Part shown: positions 8,125 to 18,000 of the stretch, in pieces | Layout of the letters: the number at the start of each line of letters is the position of its first letter | Numbering within the stretch: position 1 is the stretch's first letter | NCBI GenBank assembly: GCA_964648365.1 | Contig: CAZYLK010000011.1 | Coordinates: 1 to 61,567 of the forward strand | Direction: 5' to 3' | DNA from: SURF-32 sp964648365 | GTDB lineage: Bacteria; Planctomycetota; Phycisphaerae; UBA1845 | Length of the DNA: 61,567 nt | Program-made: the position numbers and the translations under genes | The notes under the pieces: model-generated | Seen by the model: the letters and a program-made list of their open reading frames with translations, nothing else | What the model was told of the DNA's origin: nothing | Database searches by the model: none

Positions 8125-8168
8125 CTCTGGCCGGGGCCGCGTTCGACGCCGCAAGGGAGCCCCCGTAC

Positions 8169-9311
8169 ATGATGGACAAGCTGCCGCCGCCGGAAGAGTG
8201 CATTCAGCAACTGCTGGACGGGACGACCAAGTTCGGCGCCTCCGACCTGCACCTCAAGACGCACTATCCGCCGTATTATCGCGTGGGCGGGCATCTGCGC
8301 AAGATCGAGATGCCCGTCATCGAGGACTCCTCGTACATCGAGGCGATGCTGCGCACCCTCGTGCCGCCCACGCGGCGTCACGAGTACGACGAGCACGGCG
8401 ACCTGGACTTCGCCTATCGCGGGGCGACGGGCGACCGCTTCCGCATCAACATCTTCCGCGCCGGCGGCGACATGCACTCGGCCATCCGCCGGGTGAATAA
8501 CCGCATCCCCTCGTTCGAGGAACTCAACCTGCCGCCGATCTACTACGACATCTCGGGCAAGCACATCGACGGCTTGTTCCTGGTGACGGGCGTGACCGGC
8601 AGCGGCAAGAGCACCACGCTGGCGTGCATGATCAACCGCGTCAACGAAATCCGGCAGCTTCACATCATCACGATCGAAGATCCGGTCGAATACATCCTGA
8701 CGCCGAAAAAGTCGGTCATCTCGCAGCGCGAGATCGGCATCGACATTCCCGACTATGCCGAGGCGCTGCGCTACGTCGTGCGGCAGGATCCCGACTGCAT
8801 ATTCATCGGCGAGATGCGCGACCGGAACACGATGCTGGCCGCCCTGCAGGCGGCCGAAACGGGGCACCTGGTGTTCGGCTCGCTGCACGTGCAGGACGCT
8901 CAGCAGACCTTCAACCGAATCCTGGAATACTACCCGCGGGCCGAGCACGACTTCATCCGTTCGTCGCTGGCCAACAGCTTGCGCGGCATCATGTGTCAGC
9001 GCCTGCTGCCCGGCATCGACGAGAACTCGCGCTACCCGGCTACCGAGGTGCTGCTGAACAACGCAACCGTGCAGGACAAGATCCGCGCCGAGGAGGACGA
9101 GGACATCCCCGCGATCATCGAGCAGAGCGTCGGTGAAGGCATGCGATCGTTCACGCACTCACTGGCGGAGCTGGTCGAGAAGGAGAAGGTCCACTACGAC
9201 ACGGCCATGGCCTACGCCCCGAACCGCGAGGCGCTGTCCAGCAAGGTGAAGGGCATCTCGGTCGCGGCCCAGAGCCTGATCGGAAAGGTCCGCGCGAAGG
9301 CGCAGTTCTAA
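8169..9311 (+). CDS. pilT: PilT-like type IV pilus retraction ATPase
   Basis: A 380-residue secretion ATPase of the PilT/PilU branch. It has the N-terminal PAS-like region (GASDLHLKTHYPPYYRVGGHLRKI), the Walker A motif GVTGSGKSTT at 141-150, the ITIEDPVEYI Asp box, the Walker B region DCIFIGEMRD, and the His box ETGHLVFGSLHVQDAQQT. PilT hexamers in the cytoplasm depolymerise type IV pili, powering retraction and twitching motility. Length is slightly above E. coli-type PilT (about 345) because of a C-terminal extension. The His box reads LHVQDA instead of the usual LHTxxA, so ATPase specificity may sit closer to PilU or PilT2. No other pil genes are in the window. ATG at 8169 follows AAGGGAG; a second ATG (8172) is equally possible. 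Confidence 0.92.
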   Translation: MMDKLPPPEECIQQLLDGTTKFGASDLHLKTHYPPYYRVGGHLRKIEMPVIEDSSYIEAMLRTLVPPTRRHEYDEHGDLDFAYRGATGDRFRINIFRAGGDMHSAIRRVNNRIPSFEELNLPPIYYDISGKHIDGLFLVTGVTGSGKSTTLACMINRVNEIRQLHIITIEDPVEYILTPKKSVISQREIGIDIPDYAEALRYVVRQDPDCIFIGEMRDRNTMLAALQAAETGHLVFGSLHVQDAQQTFNRILEYYPRAEHDFIRSSLANSLRGIMCQRLLPGIDENSRYPATEVLLNNATVQDKIRAEEDEDIPAIIEQSVGEGMRSFTHSLAELVEKEKVHYDTAMAYAPNREALSSKVKGISVAAQSLIGKVRAKAQF

Positions 9312-9415
9312 GCGCGAGGCGCCCGGCGACGCGCGTTCGCCCCGACCGGCGGCGCCGCCGGTTGCGGCATCCTGCGCATGACGACGATCTGGGAACCCGT
9401 TGGGATTGACAGCGT

Positions 9416-10186
<771 letters not shown>

Positions 10187-10195
<9 letters not shown>

Positions 10196-10215
10196 TCGGC
10201 CCCCTGTGCTATACT
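10187..10215 (+). promoter_or_regulatory. sigma70-type promoter ahead of secG
   Basis: TTTCCA (10187-10192), a 17-nt spacer, then TATACT (10210-10215) with an extended TGC at 10207-10209. The -35 overlaps the last codons of tpiA. It would drive secG-yicC-gmk-rpoZ with a leader of roughly 125 nt. Confidence 0.6.
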
Positions 10216-10346
10216 CCCCGATTCGCTCCTGCCGGGGCGGGCGCCGTCTTCGCGCCGGCCGGCGGGATCCGGACGGATCAGGATGAACGGGCTCGCGCGG
10301 CGATGACCGGGATGAGCCTTAACGCTTTGTGGGAATTGTGGTTGCG

Positions 10347-10805
10347 ATGGCGACGGTCACGTTACTTGCGCTGATTCTGATCTGCGGCCTGCTGATCCTC
10401 ATCATTCTGCTTCAGAAGGGCCGCGGCGGCGGGCTTTCGGGCGCGTTTGGCGGCGGGGGTGGCTCCGGCAGTGCGTTCGGCACCAAGACCGGCGACGTGT
10501 TCACGTGGATCACGGTGGTTCTGGCGGGCCTGTTCATGCTCCTGAGCATCGCGGGCAACTACTCCATGGACAAGACGCCCGCGCCCGGGCCGGTGGCGAC
10601 GGCCAGCCCGAGCGGCGTCGTGCCGGTGGAGGGCGACGACATGGATACGTTGCCTTCCGCGCCTCCCGCGGAGTCCAGCGAGGCGGCGACGCCGACGGAC
10701 GATGCGCCCTCCGATGACGGCGGGGCCGAGCCGCCTGCGGAAGCCGATGGGGCCGCCGGAGATGCAGCCGGCGCCGAGGAAGACGGCGGCGCTCCGACGC
10801 CCTGA
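10347..10805 (+). CDS. secG: Preprotein translocase subunit SecG with long acidic tail
   Basis: The first 75 residues are SecG: a transmembrane helix (VTLLALILICGLLILIILLQ), the conserved LLQKGRGGGLSGAFGGG loop, SAFGTKTGDVFTWIT, and the second helix (VVLAGLFMLLSIAGNY). SecG assists SecYEG-mediated export at the inner membrane. After residue about 80 there is a tail of some 75 residues rich in Ala, Pro, Asp and Glu, about doubling the usual length; such tails are seen in other planctomycete SecG proteins to my knowledge. I choose ATG 10347 (MATVTLL); an upstream in-frame GTG at 10329 would add six residues. The stop abuts the next gene's ATG with no spacer. Confidence 0.9.
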   Translation: MATVTLLALILICGLLILIILLQKGRGGGLSGAFGGGGGSGSAFGTKTGDVFTWITVVLAGLFMLLSIAGNYSMDKTPAPGPVATASPSGVVPVEGDDMDTLPSAPPAESSEAATPTDDAPSDDGGAEPPAEADGAAGDAAGAEEDGGAPTP

Positions 10806-11720
10806 ATGACCGGTCCCGGACCCGAACGCATGGCGACCCTCGTGTCGATGACCGGTTGCGGCGAAGCGCATCACGCCCAGGAGGGCGTCAGCTATTCGCT
10901 GGAAATCCGCACCTTCAACAACCGCTATTTCAAAGCGTCCATCAAGCTGCCCGAGACGTTGCAGTTTCTCGAGGATCGGGTGGAAAAGGCGCTGCGGGCG
11001 CAACTGGGTCGCGGCAGTGTGATTTATCAGTTGCGCGTTCGCGATCAGCGCGCCGCCGCCGCGTATGGCGTCAACGTCGCGGCGTTGCAGGCCTACGTGG
11101 ATCAGGTCAGCCGTGCCCGTCTGCCGGACGGCGTGGCCGCCGCGGTGGATCTGGGGACGCTGGCCGCCTTGCCCGGCGTCTGTCAGCCGCCCGAGCCGGA
11201 CGATTCGTTCCGCGAGATGCAGGCGGACATCATTGATCGCATGACGCGCGACGCGCTGGCCCAGGTCGTGAACATGCGGCTGCGCGAAGGCGAAGCACTG
11301 CTGGCGGACCTGCGTTCGCACTGCGATGGCATCCGCACGCAGCTCGAAACCGTGGAGGTGCGCGTGCCGGACGTGGTCGTGTCTTATCACGAGCGTCTGG
11401 CCAATCGCGTCAAGAACCTGCTGGAGGAATCACGGCTGCAACTGGAGGCCGACGCCCTCGCCCGCGAGGTGGCGATTTACGCCGACCGGTGCGACGTGAC
11501 CGAAGAGATTACGCGCTTGCGCTCCCACCTGGACCAGTTTCTGGCGGCGTGCGACAACGGCGACCAGGTGGGACGCAAGCTCGATTTCCTGACGCAGGAG
11601 ATGCTGCGGGAAGCGAACACGATCGGCAGCAAGAGCAACGACGTGCGCATCATGCAGGCCATCGTCGAGATCAAGAGCCTGGTGGATCGGCTGAAGGAAC
11701 AGGTTCAGAATGTCGCCTGA
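10806..11720 (+). CDS. yicC: YicC-family endoribonuclease
   Basis: A 304-residue YicC/YloC-type protein. The N-terminal YicC_N motif is SMTGCGEAHHAQEGVSYSLEIRTFNNRYF (the usual SMTGFG has Cys for Phe). The C-terminal DUF1732 block includes the DVTEEITRLRSHLDQF segment and LDFLTQEMLREANTIGSKSND, the signature of the family. YicC proteins are known to act as endoribonucleases in small-RNA turnover; cytoplasmic. The reading frame starts with no gap after secG and overlaps gmk by 11 bp, the classical yicC-gmk-rpoZ arrangement. The ATG at 10830 (MATLVSMTG) is an alternative start closer to the family's usual N-terminus. Confidence 0.93.
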   Translation: MTGPGPERMATLVSMTGCGEAHHAQEGVSYSLEIRTFNNRYFKASIKLPETLQFLEDRVEKALRAQLGRGSVIYQLRVRDQRAAAAYGVNVAALQAYVDQVSRARLPDGVAAAVDLGTLAALPGVCQPPEPDDSFREMQADIIDRMTRDALAQVVNMRLREGEALLADLRSHCDGIRTQLETVEVRVPDVVVSYHERLANRVKNLLEESRLQLEADALAREVAIYADRCDVTEEITRLRSHLDQFLAACDNGDQVGRKLDFLTQEMLREANTIGSKSNDVRIMQAIVEIKSLVDRLKEQVQNVA

Positions 11721-12306
11721 TTCGACAGCGGCGCGTCGCGGCGGGCTGGTGATCATCAGCGGCCCCTCCGGCGTGGGCAAAAGCAGCATCTGCGCCGCCC
11801 TGCTGGAACGGCTGGACGGCGCGGTGTGGAGCGTCTCCGCGACCACCCGGCCGCAGCGCCCGGGCGACGTGCCGGGCAAGTCCTACGAGTTTCTGACGCC
11901 GGAGGAGTTCGCACGTCGCGCCGCTGCCGGTCAGTTCCTCGAGGACGCGACCTACTGCGGCCACCGCTATGGAACGCCGAAGGCGCCGGTGGGAGCGGCG
12001 ATACGCGACGGGCGGATCGTGGTGATGGAGATTGACGTGCAGGGCGCGATCCAGGCGGCCGCGAAGATGCCGGACTCCGTCCGGGTCTTCATCCTGCCGC
12101 CCACGCCCGAGTCGCTGCGGGCGCGACTGGAGGGTCGCAAGACGGAGCGTGAAGACGTGCTCGCGTCGCGTCTGGCCCGGGCCGACGGCGAGATTGCCGC
12201 CGCCCGCGACAGCGGCTGCTATCATCATTTTGTCACCAACGACGACCTCGAAGCGACGATTCAGCGCGTGCTTGAGATCATTCACAAGGAGATTCACCGC
12301 CCATGA
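11710..12306 (+). CDS. gmk: Guanylate kinase
   Basis: A complete 198-residue guanylate kinase that phosphorylates GMP to GDP with ATP. The P-loop SGPSGVGKSS spans residues 17-26, the GMP-binding region SVSATTRPQRPGDVPGKSYEFLTPEEF follows, and the IDVQGA segment and lid region (LRARLEGRKTE) are present. It overlaps yicC by 11 bp upstream and rpoZ by 4 bp (ATGA) downstream, so translation is probably coupled through the operon. Confidence 0.96.
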   Translation: MSPDSTAARRGGLVIISGPSGVGKSSICAALLERLDGAVWSVSATTRPQRPGDVPGKSYEFLTPEEFARRAAAGQFLEDATYCGHRYGTPKAPVGAAIRDGRIVVMEIDVQGAIQAAAKMPDSVRVFILPPTPESLRARLEGRKTEREDVLASRLARADGEIAAARDSGCYHHFVTNDDLEATIQRVLEIIHKEIHRP

Positions 12307-12542
12307 TTGCCGGATTGAAGGACGACCAGATCATCAACAAGTTCGGCGGCCGCTTCAAGCTGACCTCGCTGATCCAGCGCCGCTGGCTCCAGCTCATGCA
12401 GGGCGCCCGCCCCATGGTGCCGCACGACGGCCTGACCCCGCTCGAAGTCGTGGTCAAGGAGATCGTGGACGGCAAGCTGGAGCTGACCATGGACGCCGTG
12501 CCGGAAGAAGGCGAAGAGGCCGACGGCGTCCCGACGCTCTAA
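12303..12542 (+). CDS. rpoZ: RNA polymerase omega subunit
   Basis: A 79-residue omega subunit recognised by size, the operon position right after gmk, and the N-terminal region IINKFGGRFKLTSLIQRRWLQLMQGARP, which matches the RpoZ core (R-F-L-x-x-x-xQxRxxxLxxGxxP). Omega helps assemble beta' in RNA polymerase. The C-terminus is acidic (PEEGEEADG). It overlaps gmk by 4 bp. The sequence is diverged from E. coli omega, as usual outside proteobacteria. Confidence 0.85.
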   Translation: MIAGLKDDQIINKFGGRFKLTSLIQRRWLQLMQGARPMVPHDGLTPLEVVVKEIVDGKLELTMDAVPEEGEEADGVPTL

Positions 12543-12571
12543 GCGACTGGCGCCACGGCTCCGTGAGCGAG

Positions 12572-12652
12572 GGTGCCACTGCTCTGTGAGCAGTGCCTCA
12601 GTGTCTGGCGTCTGGCTGCACGGCCCCTCACTGCTCAAAGAGCAGTGGCACC
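12572..12652. repeat. Pair of REP-like hairpins in inverted orientation
   Basis: A 24-bp arm at 12572-12595 is repeated inverted at 12629-12652 with one mismatch. Each arm is itself a perfect hairpin, CACTGCTC + 3-nt loop + GAGCAGTG (loops TGT and AAA), flanked by GGTGC/GGCACC. The unit can thus form two small hairpins or one large cruciform. It lies in the 191-bp gap between rpoZ and coaC, where it may also end transcription. Confidence 0.75.
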
Positions 12653-12733
12653 ATGTGTCGTCTCGGAATGGGGCGCCGGCTTCGCAGCCGATCGGATACG
12701 TTCGTGATCGAGTCACCGATCCCAGCCCAGGAC

Positions 12734-13324
12734 ATGGCCGGCCGCGAGGTGCTCGTCGGTGTGTGCGGCGGCATTGCGGCGTACAAGGTCTGCACCGTCG
12801 TCTCGCGCCTCGTGCAGCGCGGCGCTGGCGTCACCGTCGTCATGACGCGGGCCGCGCGGGAGTTCGTCGGCCCGCTCACCTTCAAGGCGCTCACCGGCCG
12901 GCCCGTCTTGGACAACTTGTGGCACGCCCCCGACGCTCAGGACACGCAGCACATCCGCCTGACGGAGCGAGCCGACCTGGTGCTCGTCGCCCCGGCCACG
13001 GCGAACATCATCGGCAAAATGGCCTGCGGCCTGGCCGACGACGTGCTCAGCACGCTCCTTCTGGCCGCCGATTCGCCGGTGATGATCGCACCCGCCATGA
13101 ACGAGCGCATGTGGAACCACCCGGCCGTGCAGGCGAACATGACGACCCTGCGGCAGCGCGGCGTGCTGGTCGTCGAGCCGGAGTCCGGCTGGCTCGCCTG
13201 CCGGACGGTCGGCGCGGGCCGGCTTGCCGATCCGGAGAGGATTGTTGAAGAGGTGTCGAAGAGAAGCCACGGAGCCACGAAGCCACGAAGCCACGGAGGG
13301 GAAGAGAGGCATGCGGGCACATAG
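12734..13324 (+). CDS. coaC: Phosphopantothenoylcysteine decarboxylase (CoaC domain as a separate protein)
   Basis: A 196-residue flavoprotein decarboxylase of coenzyme A biosynthesis, converting 4'-phosphopantothenoylcysteine to phosphopantetheine. Seen motifs: VGVCGGIAAYK at the FMN site, catalytic His73 in THIR-like TQHIRLTERAD, PAMNERMW (120-127), and the substrate-clamp Cys156 in GWLACRTVGAGR. The clamp reads ACRTVG where ACGxxG is usual. In most bacteria this domain is fused to CoaB; here the reading frame leaves the domain at about residue 172 and continues for some 24 residues (KRSHGATKPRSHGGEERHAGT) encoded by the GGCACGAAG repeat array, then stops. ATG 12734 gives the expected N-terminus, though AGGA sits very close to it; an upstream GTG is possible. 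Confidence 0.88.
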   Translation: MAGREVLVGVCGGIAAYKVCTVVSRLVQRGAGVTVVMTRAAREFVGPLTFKALTGRPVLDNLWHAPDAQDTQHIRLTERADLVLVAPATANIIGKMACGLADDVLSTLLLAADSPVMIAPAMNERMWNHPAVQANMTTLRQRGVLVVEPESGWLACRTVGAGRLADPERIVEEVSKRSHGATKPRSHGGEERHAGT

Positions 13325-13400
13325 GCACGAAGGGGGAGGAAGCCACGAGGGGGGCGCAGGCACGTAGGCACTTAGGCACGGAGGCACGAAGGGGAAGAGC
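13256..13400 (+). repeat. GGCACGAAG-type 9-mer array, copy 1
   Basis: Degenerate tandem array of 9-bp units alternating between CACGAAGCC, CACGGAGG, CACGTAGG and CACGAAGGG. It covers the coaC 3' end and the gap to coaB. Related arrays are at 14220-14300 and 48287-48473. Confidence 0.75.
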
Positions 13401-13408
13401 GTGCGTTG

Positions 13409-13460
13409 TCTTCTTCCCTTACTCCCTTACTCCCTCACTCCCTTACTCCCTATCTTCCCC
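13409..13460 (-). repeat. (GGGAGTAA)n octamer array before coaB
   Basis: On the plus strand this is a run of ACTCCCTT units; on the minus strand it reads GGGAGTAAGGGAGTAA..., giving four or more GGG tracts with 5-nt loops. It ends exactly at the coaB ATG (13461). Sister arrays occur at 26098-26131, 26232-26290 and 28192-28250. Confidence 0.75.
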
Positions 13461-14278
13461 ATGACCTTCCTCGTCACAGCCGGCCCCACGCGTGAGTTCT
13501 TCGACTCGGTTCGGTTCATTTCGAATCCGTCGAGCGGGAAGATGGGGTNNNNNNNNNNNNNNNNNNNNNNNNNNNNNNNNNNNNNNNNNNNNNNNNNNNN
13601 NNNNNNNNNNNNNNNNNNNNNNNNNNNNNNNNNNNNNNNNNNNNNNNNGAGTTCTTCGACTCGGTTCGGTTCATTTCGAATCCGTCGAGCGGGAAGATGG
13701 GGTTTGCCATTGCGGCGGAGGCGGCGCGACGGGGGCACGCGGTGGTTCTGATAGCCGGGCCGGTGGAATTGGCCGACCCGCCGGGCGTGCGGGTGACGCG
13801 GGTCGTTTCGGCGGACGAGATGTTTGAGGCCAGCGTGGCGGCGTTCGAGACGTGCGACGCGGCCGTCATGACCGCGGCCGTATGCGACTACCGCCCCTCG
13901 CGCCGCCTGCCACACAAGCTGAAGAAGCGCAACCAGACGCGGGAAATAAAGTTACATCCCACGCGGGACATCTGCGCCCATCTCGGCGCGACCAAGGGGC
14001 ATCGCATCGTCGTGGGTTTCGCGATGGAAGATCACGACGGGCACGCCCACGCTGAGTCCAAGCTCAAGCGCAAGCACTGCGACGCCATCATCCTCAACGG
14101 CCTGGCCAACGTCGGCTCGGACGCGGCCGAAGTGGAGATCCTCACGGCCGAAGGAGCGTGGTCCGGGCCGTACCGCGGCTCCAAGCAGCAGATTGCGGCG
14201 CGGCTGGTGGGGTGGGTGGAGGGGAGAAGGCACGGAGGCACTCAGGCACGAAGGGGGGAGAAGGCACGGAGGCACTGA
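13461..14278 (+). CDS. coaB: Phosphopantothenate-cysteine ligase domain protein (CoaB), split by a spurious gap
   Basis: The protein starts MTFLVTAGPTREFFDSVRFISNPSSGKMG, the nucleotide-binding start of CoaB (VTAGPT, ISNxSSGKMG), and after the gap repeats from EFFDSVRF and continues through AAEAARRGHAVVLIAGP, MTAAVCDYRP, KLKKRNQ, VGFAMED and ILNGLANVGSD. CoaB condenses phosphopantothenate with cysteine. Removing the gap together with one of the two identical 55-bp ends (13494-13548 = 13649-13703) gives one open frame of about 220 codons. The C-terminal 20 or so residues (EGRRHGGTQARRGEKARRH) come from a 9-mer repeat array. It is separate from coaC by 136 bp of repeats, although the two are normally one gene. 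No clear ribosome binding site is seen because the octamer array directly precedes the ATG. Confidence 0.85.
13549..13648. other. Assembly gap of 100 N with duplicated flanks
   Basis: The 55 bases before the gap (13494-13548) are identical to the 55 bases after it (13649-13703). The two contigs therefore overlap and the true sequence is 155 bp shorter; nothing is missing from coaB. Confidence 0.9.
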
Positions 14279-14300
14279 GGCACGAAGGCACGAAGGGGGC
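14220..14300 (+). repeat. GGCACGAAG-type 9-mer array, copy 2
   Basis: Units such as GGCACGGAG, GCACTCAGG and GGCACGAAGG run through the coaB 3' end and beyond its stop at 14278, encoding the last residues of the protein. Confidence 0.7.
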
Positions 14301-15026
14301 GGATGGCACGCGGGGATCGCGGCGCGGCGCACTAAGTGTCCAGGCCGCCGCGATGGGGGAATTGTGTGGCAATATGGGCAAGAAACGGGTCACAGAGAGG
14401 TGCGGGCGGTGCGGCCGGTCCTGACCACGCTCGCTCCCAGGTTCGGCGCGGGGTCACCGGGGGTCGGCGGCGGTGAAAGCTGCCTGGCGGGCGTGAATTT
14501 GAGGCAAATCCTCAAGAGCGGACAATCCGCGGGCCGATAGCGTGCGTATCAACGACGCGTGCCCGGAGGTGCGCGACGCGGTGGAACTTGCAGGAGGCGA
14601 GAGCCGACGTGGGGCTTTTTTTGCGGAAGGGGAGTTGACTGCCGACTTCCCATCCCTACAATTCGCCTGCGTTGGAACGGCGGGTTTGGCCGGCCGTTGG
14701 CGAGCCGAACCGGTTTTGGCGTGACACGGTGGCGGCTGCTTCGAATGTTGGCGCGTGAACGAAGCAGCCGAATCGCCTCCAACTCTCTCGTTTGTTTTTA
14801 GTTCGCGATCGGACAAGTCAACCCGGTTGGGTCGCGCGTCGCCGTTGGGCGGCGGCGCGGCGGTTTGCAGGAATTTGGATGGACGTGATCGCATTTCCGA
14901 CAGCGCGGTTTGGAGAGCCGGTTCGGATACTGCGGTCTACCTGTTCGCGGCCGTCGCGGTCGCGACCGGATACCGGAAAACAGCGTGTGACTTACGGATC
15001 ACGCAACAGTCTTTCTCTGGAGGTTA
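14301..15026. other. Intergenic region before the large surface-protein gene
   Basis: About 725 bases without a recognisable gene. Short reading frames here lack ribosome binding sites and protein-like composition. The last part must hold the promoter and leader of the gene at 15027; GGAGG at 15019-15023 is its ribosome binding site. I see no convincing -35/-10 pair. Confidence 0.4.
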
Positions 15027-18000
15027 ATGATGGTAGGTTCGAAGTGGCTCAGTAATAACGCATGGGCACGCGTGTCCCGCGTAGGCACGCTGTTCGGGGT
15101 CACGGCGATGCTGTGCCTCACCACGGGCACAATGTGCATCCCCGGCATCGGCAATCCCTGCCGCCCCGATCCGTGCGATGAGGGGCAGACGTGCATTGAG
15201 GTCAACCGCGAAGCGGTCTGTCTCGTTCCCTGCGAGACAAATGAGGACTGCAACACGGCCGATCTCTGCGCCCCCGAGGCGTGCGGAACGGTCACCGGCG
15301 CCGACAGCAACGCGACGTTCTGCGTCGCGGACACCGTCGAATGTCCGGAAGGCGAAGTCTGCGACCCCGGCACGGGCGAGTGCGTCGAGCCCTGCACCGA
15401 TGACGCGGGCTGCGACGACGGCGCGTTCTGCAACGGAACCGAGACGTGCGACACCGACACCGGTCAGTGCAACGTCGGCGAGGCGCCGTGCGTCGAACCG
15501 CAGGTCTGCGACGAAGAGGCCGACGCCTGCGTCGATTGCCTCGACGATGCCGGCTGCGATGACGGCGACAACTGCACCACCGATGCCTGCACCGACGGTG
15601 CCTGCACGAATGACCCGGTCGTCTGCGACGCGGGCGTCTGCAACCCGGACGACGGCCAGTGCGTCGAGTGCCTGGGTGACGGCGATTGCGCCGAGAACGA
15701 GGTCTGCATCAACAACAACTGCGTCGCGCAGTGCCTGATGGATGCCGACTGCGACGACGGCGACGGCTGCACCACCGACCGCTGCCTGCTTGAGACCGGC
15801 CTGTGCGAATCGGTCGCGGTGGTCTGCGAAGACGATGGCGATCTGTGCACGACGGAAGCCTGCGTGGACGGCGCCTGCGGCAGCACTCCGGTCGAGTGCC
15901 CGGAAGGTCAGAGTTGCAACTCTGAAACCGGCGATTGCGAGGAAGTCGCGGCGTGCGTCGAAGACGCGGACTGCGATGACGGCCTGTTCTGCAACGGTGC
16001 GGAAACCTGCGTCGACGGCGCCTGCGTGGCCGGCGAAGATGCCTGTGCCAACTTCGATTGCGGCGACAATGATCCGATCTGCTCGGAAGGCGACACCGAG
16101 GCCGAGTGCACCTGCCCCGATCCCGAGACGCAGGACTTCACCCTCGGTCAGGACAATCTCAGCGGAACATCCGGCGACGACGTGTTCAACGCGCCGCTGC
16201 TGGTTCCGCAGGGCAGCGGTACACAGTTTGCTTCGCTCCAGACCGGCGACAGCGCCAATGGCCTGGCCGGCAATGATGAACTGTACGCCTCCTTCCCCGA
16301 CAGCGCGGCCAACGTGAACATCGTGGCCACGCTTGCCGGTATCGAAGCGTTCTTCCTGACCTCGTTCGATGCCGACCACACCGTCACGTTGACCGGCACG
16401 AACATCACCGGCGTCACCAGCATCTGGACCGTCGGCAGCGTCGGCGACGTGATCGTGGACAACCTCAAGGCCAACTGCACCGCCGGCCTGGACGGCCTGG
16501 CCGACGCGAATGATGACCTGAACCTTCAGTTCCTCACCGCGGCCAACACCAGCCCGTTCACCGGCAGCGCCGACGCCCTGTCGATCGTGATTCAGAACAC
16601 CAGCGCCGGCAGCGTCCGCTTCACGACGGCCAACAACGGCTTCGAGAGCGCGACGATTGAGAGCACCGGCAACGGTACCAACACCCTCTCGAACCTGGTG
16701 GCGACCGGCGGCAGCACCGGCCTCGTCAGCGCGACGTTCACCGGCGACATGCCGCTGAACCTGGAGGTCTCCGTCGCGACGATCCTGACCTACGATGCCT
16801 CGGGTATGGGCGCCGACGCCGGCATCCACCTGGGCTCCGGTACGGACGACACGACGTATGCCGAGTTCGCCAACCCGGCGACCAACATGACCCAGATCAC
16901 CGGCAGCCCCGGCGCCGACTCGGTCATCTTCGAGGACATCCTCACCACGACCGACTTCTCCAGCGGAACGATCGATCTGGGCGACGGCGACGACTGGGTG
17001 CAGAGCACCTTCTCGGCGGCGTTCGCGTCTGCGTCGAAGCTCCGTAACGTCGAAGAGGTTCGCTTCAACGCCAGTGCCGACGGCTCCAGCTACAACTTCA
17101 GTGGCGCCACCGGCCTGAACATGATCACCATCGAAGAGGACGGCACGTCGAACACGTTCACCCTGACCAACGTCCCCGCGACGGACAGCGTCTTCCCGAC
17201 GCTCAACTATCGTGGCGACAACAATCAGGCGGGTCAGGTGTATGACACCATCACCTACACCCCGAGCGGCGCGACCGGCAGCAGCGATTCGCTGGCGATC
17301 ACGATCGGTAACCGTGGAACGGCCCTCAACGCGACCGGCACGACGAACGTTCACACGATCGGCGGCGCGGCCACGACCCTCAGCGGGTTTGAGACCATCG
17401 GCATCACCGTCACGGACGGTCCGGCGACCTTCAGCGGTCTGACCGGTGCGGCCCTCACGTCGCTCACCGCGACGGCGTCGTCCAACCTGACGCTGGGTAC
17501 CGTGACGCCGAACACCACCAGCTTCCTGGAGACGTTCAACGGCTCCGCGGTCAGCGGCAACGTCAGCGCCACCCTGGACTACGTCCGCAACGGCGCGACG
17601 ATCACCACCGGCGGCGGAAACGACGCGATCACGATCGGCGCCAACAGCCAGGCGACGCACAACATCTCCGTCAACCTCGGCGATGGCACCAACACCTACG
17701 TTGGCGACACGACGACGGGCGGCGTGGACACGGTCGTCTGCGGCAGCGGTAACGACACGCTGACGCCCGGTCCGGGTGCCGACACCCTGACCGTCGGCGC
17801 CGGCGCCGACACCGTCATCATGGACAATGGCGACACCGACGAAGCCGTGATCGATACGATCACCGACTTCACGGCCGGCACCGGTGGTGACATCCTGAAG
17901 TTCGACTTCAGCTCGCTGGAGGCGATGGACAGTGCCGCGACCGGTAACATCGGCGACGTGACCGACGCCAACAACGCGTCGATCGCCGGCGGCGAAGCGT

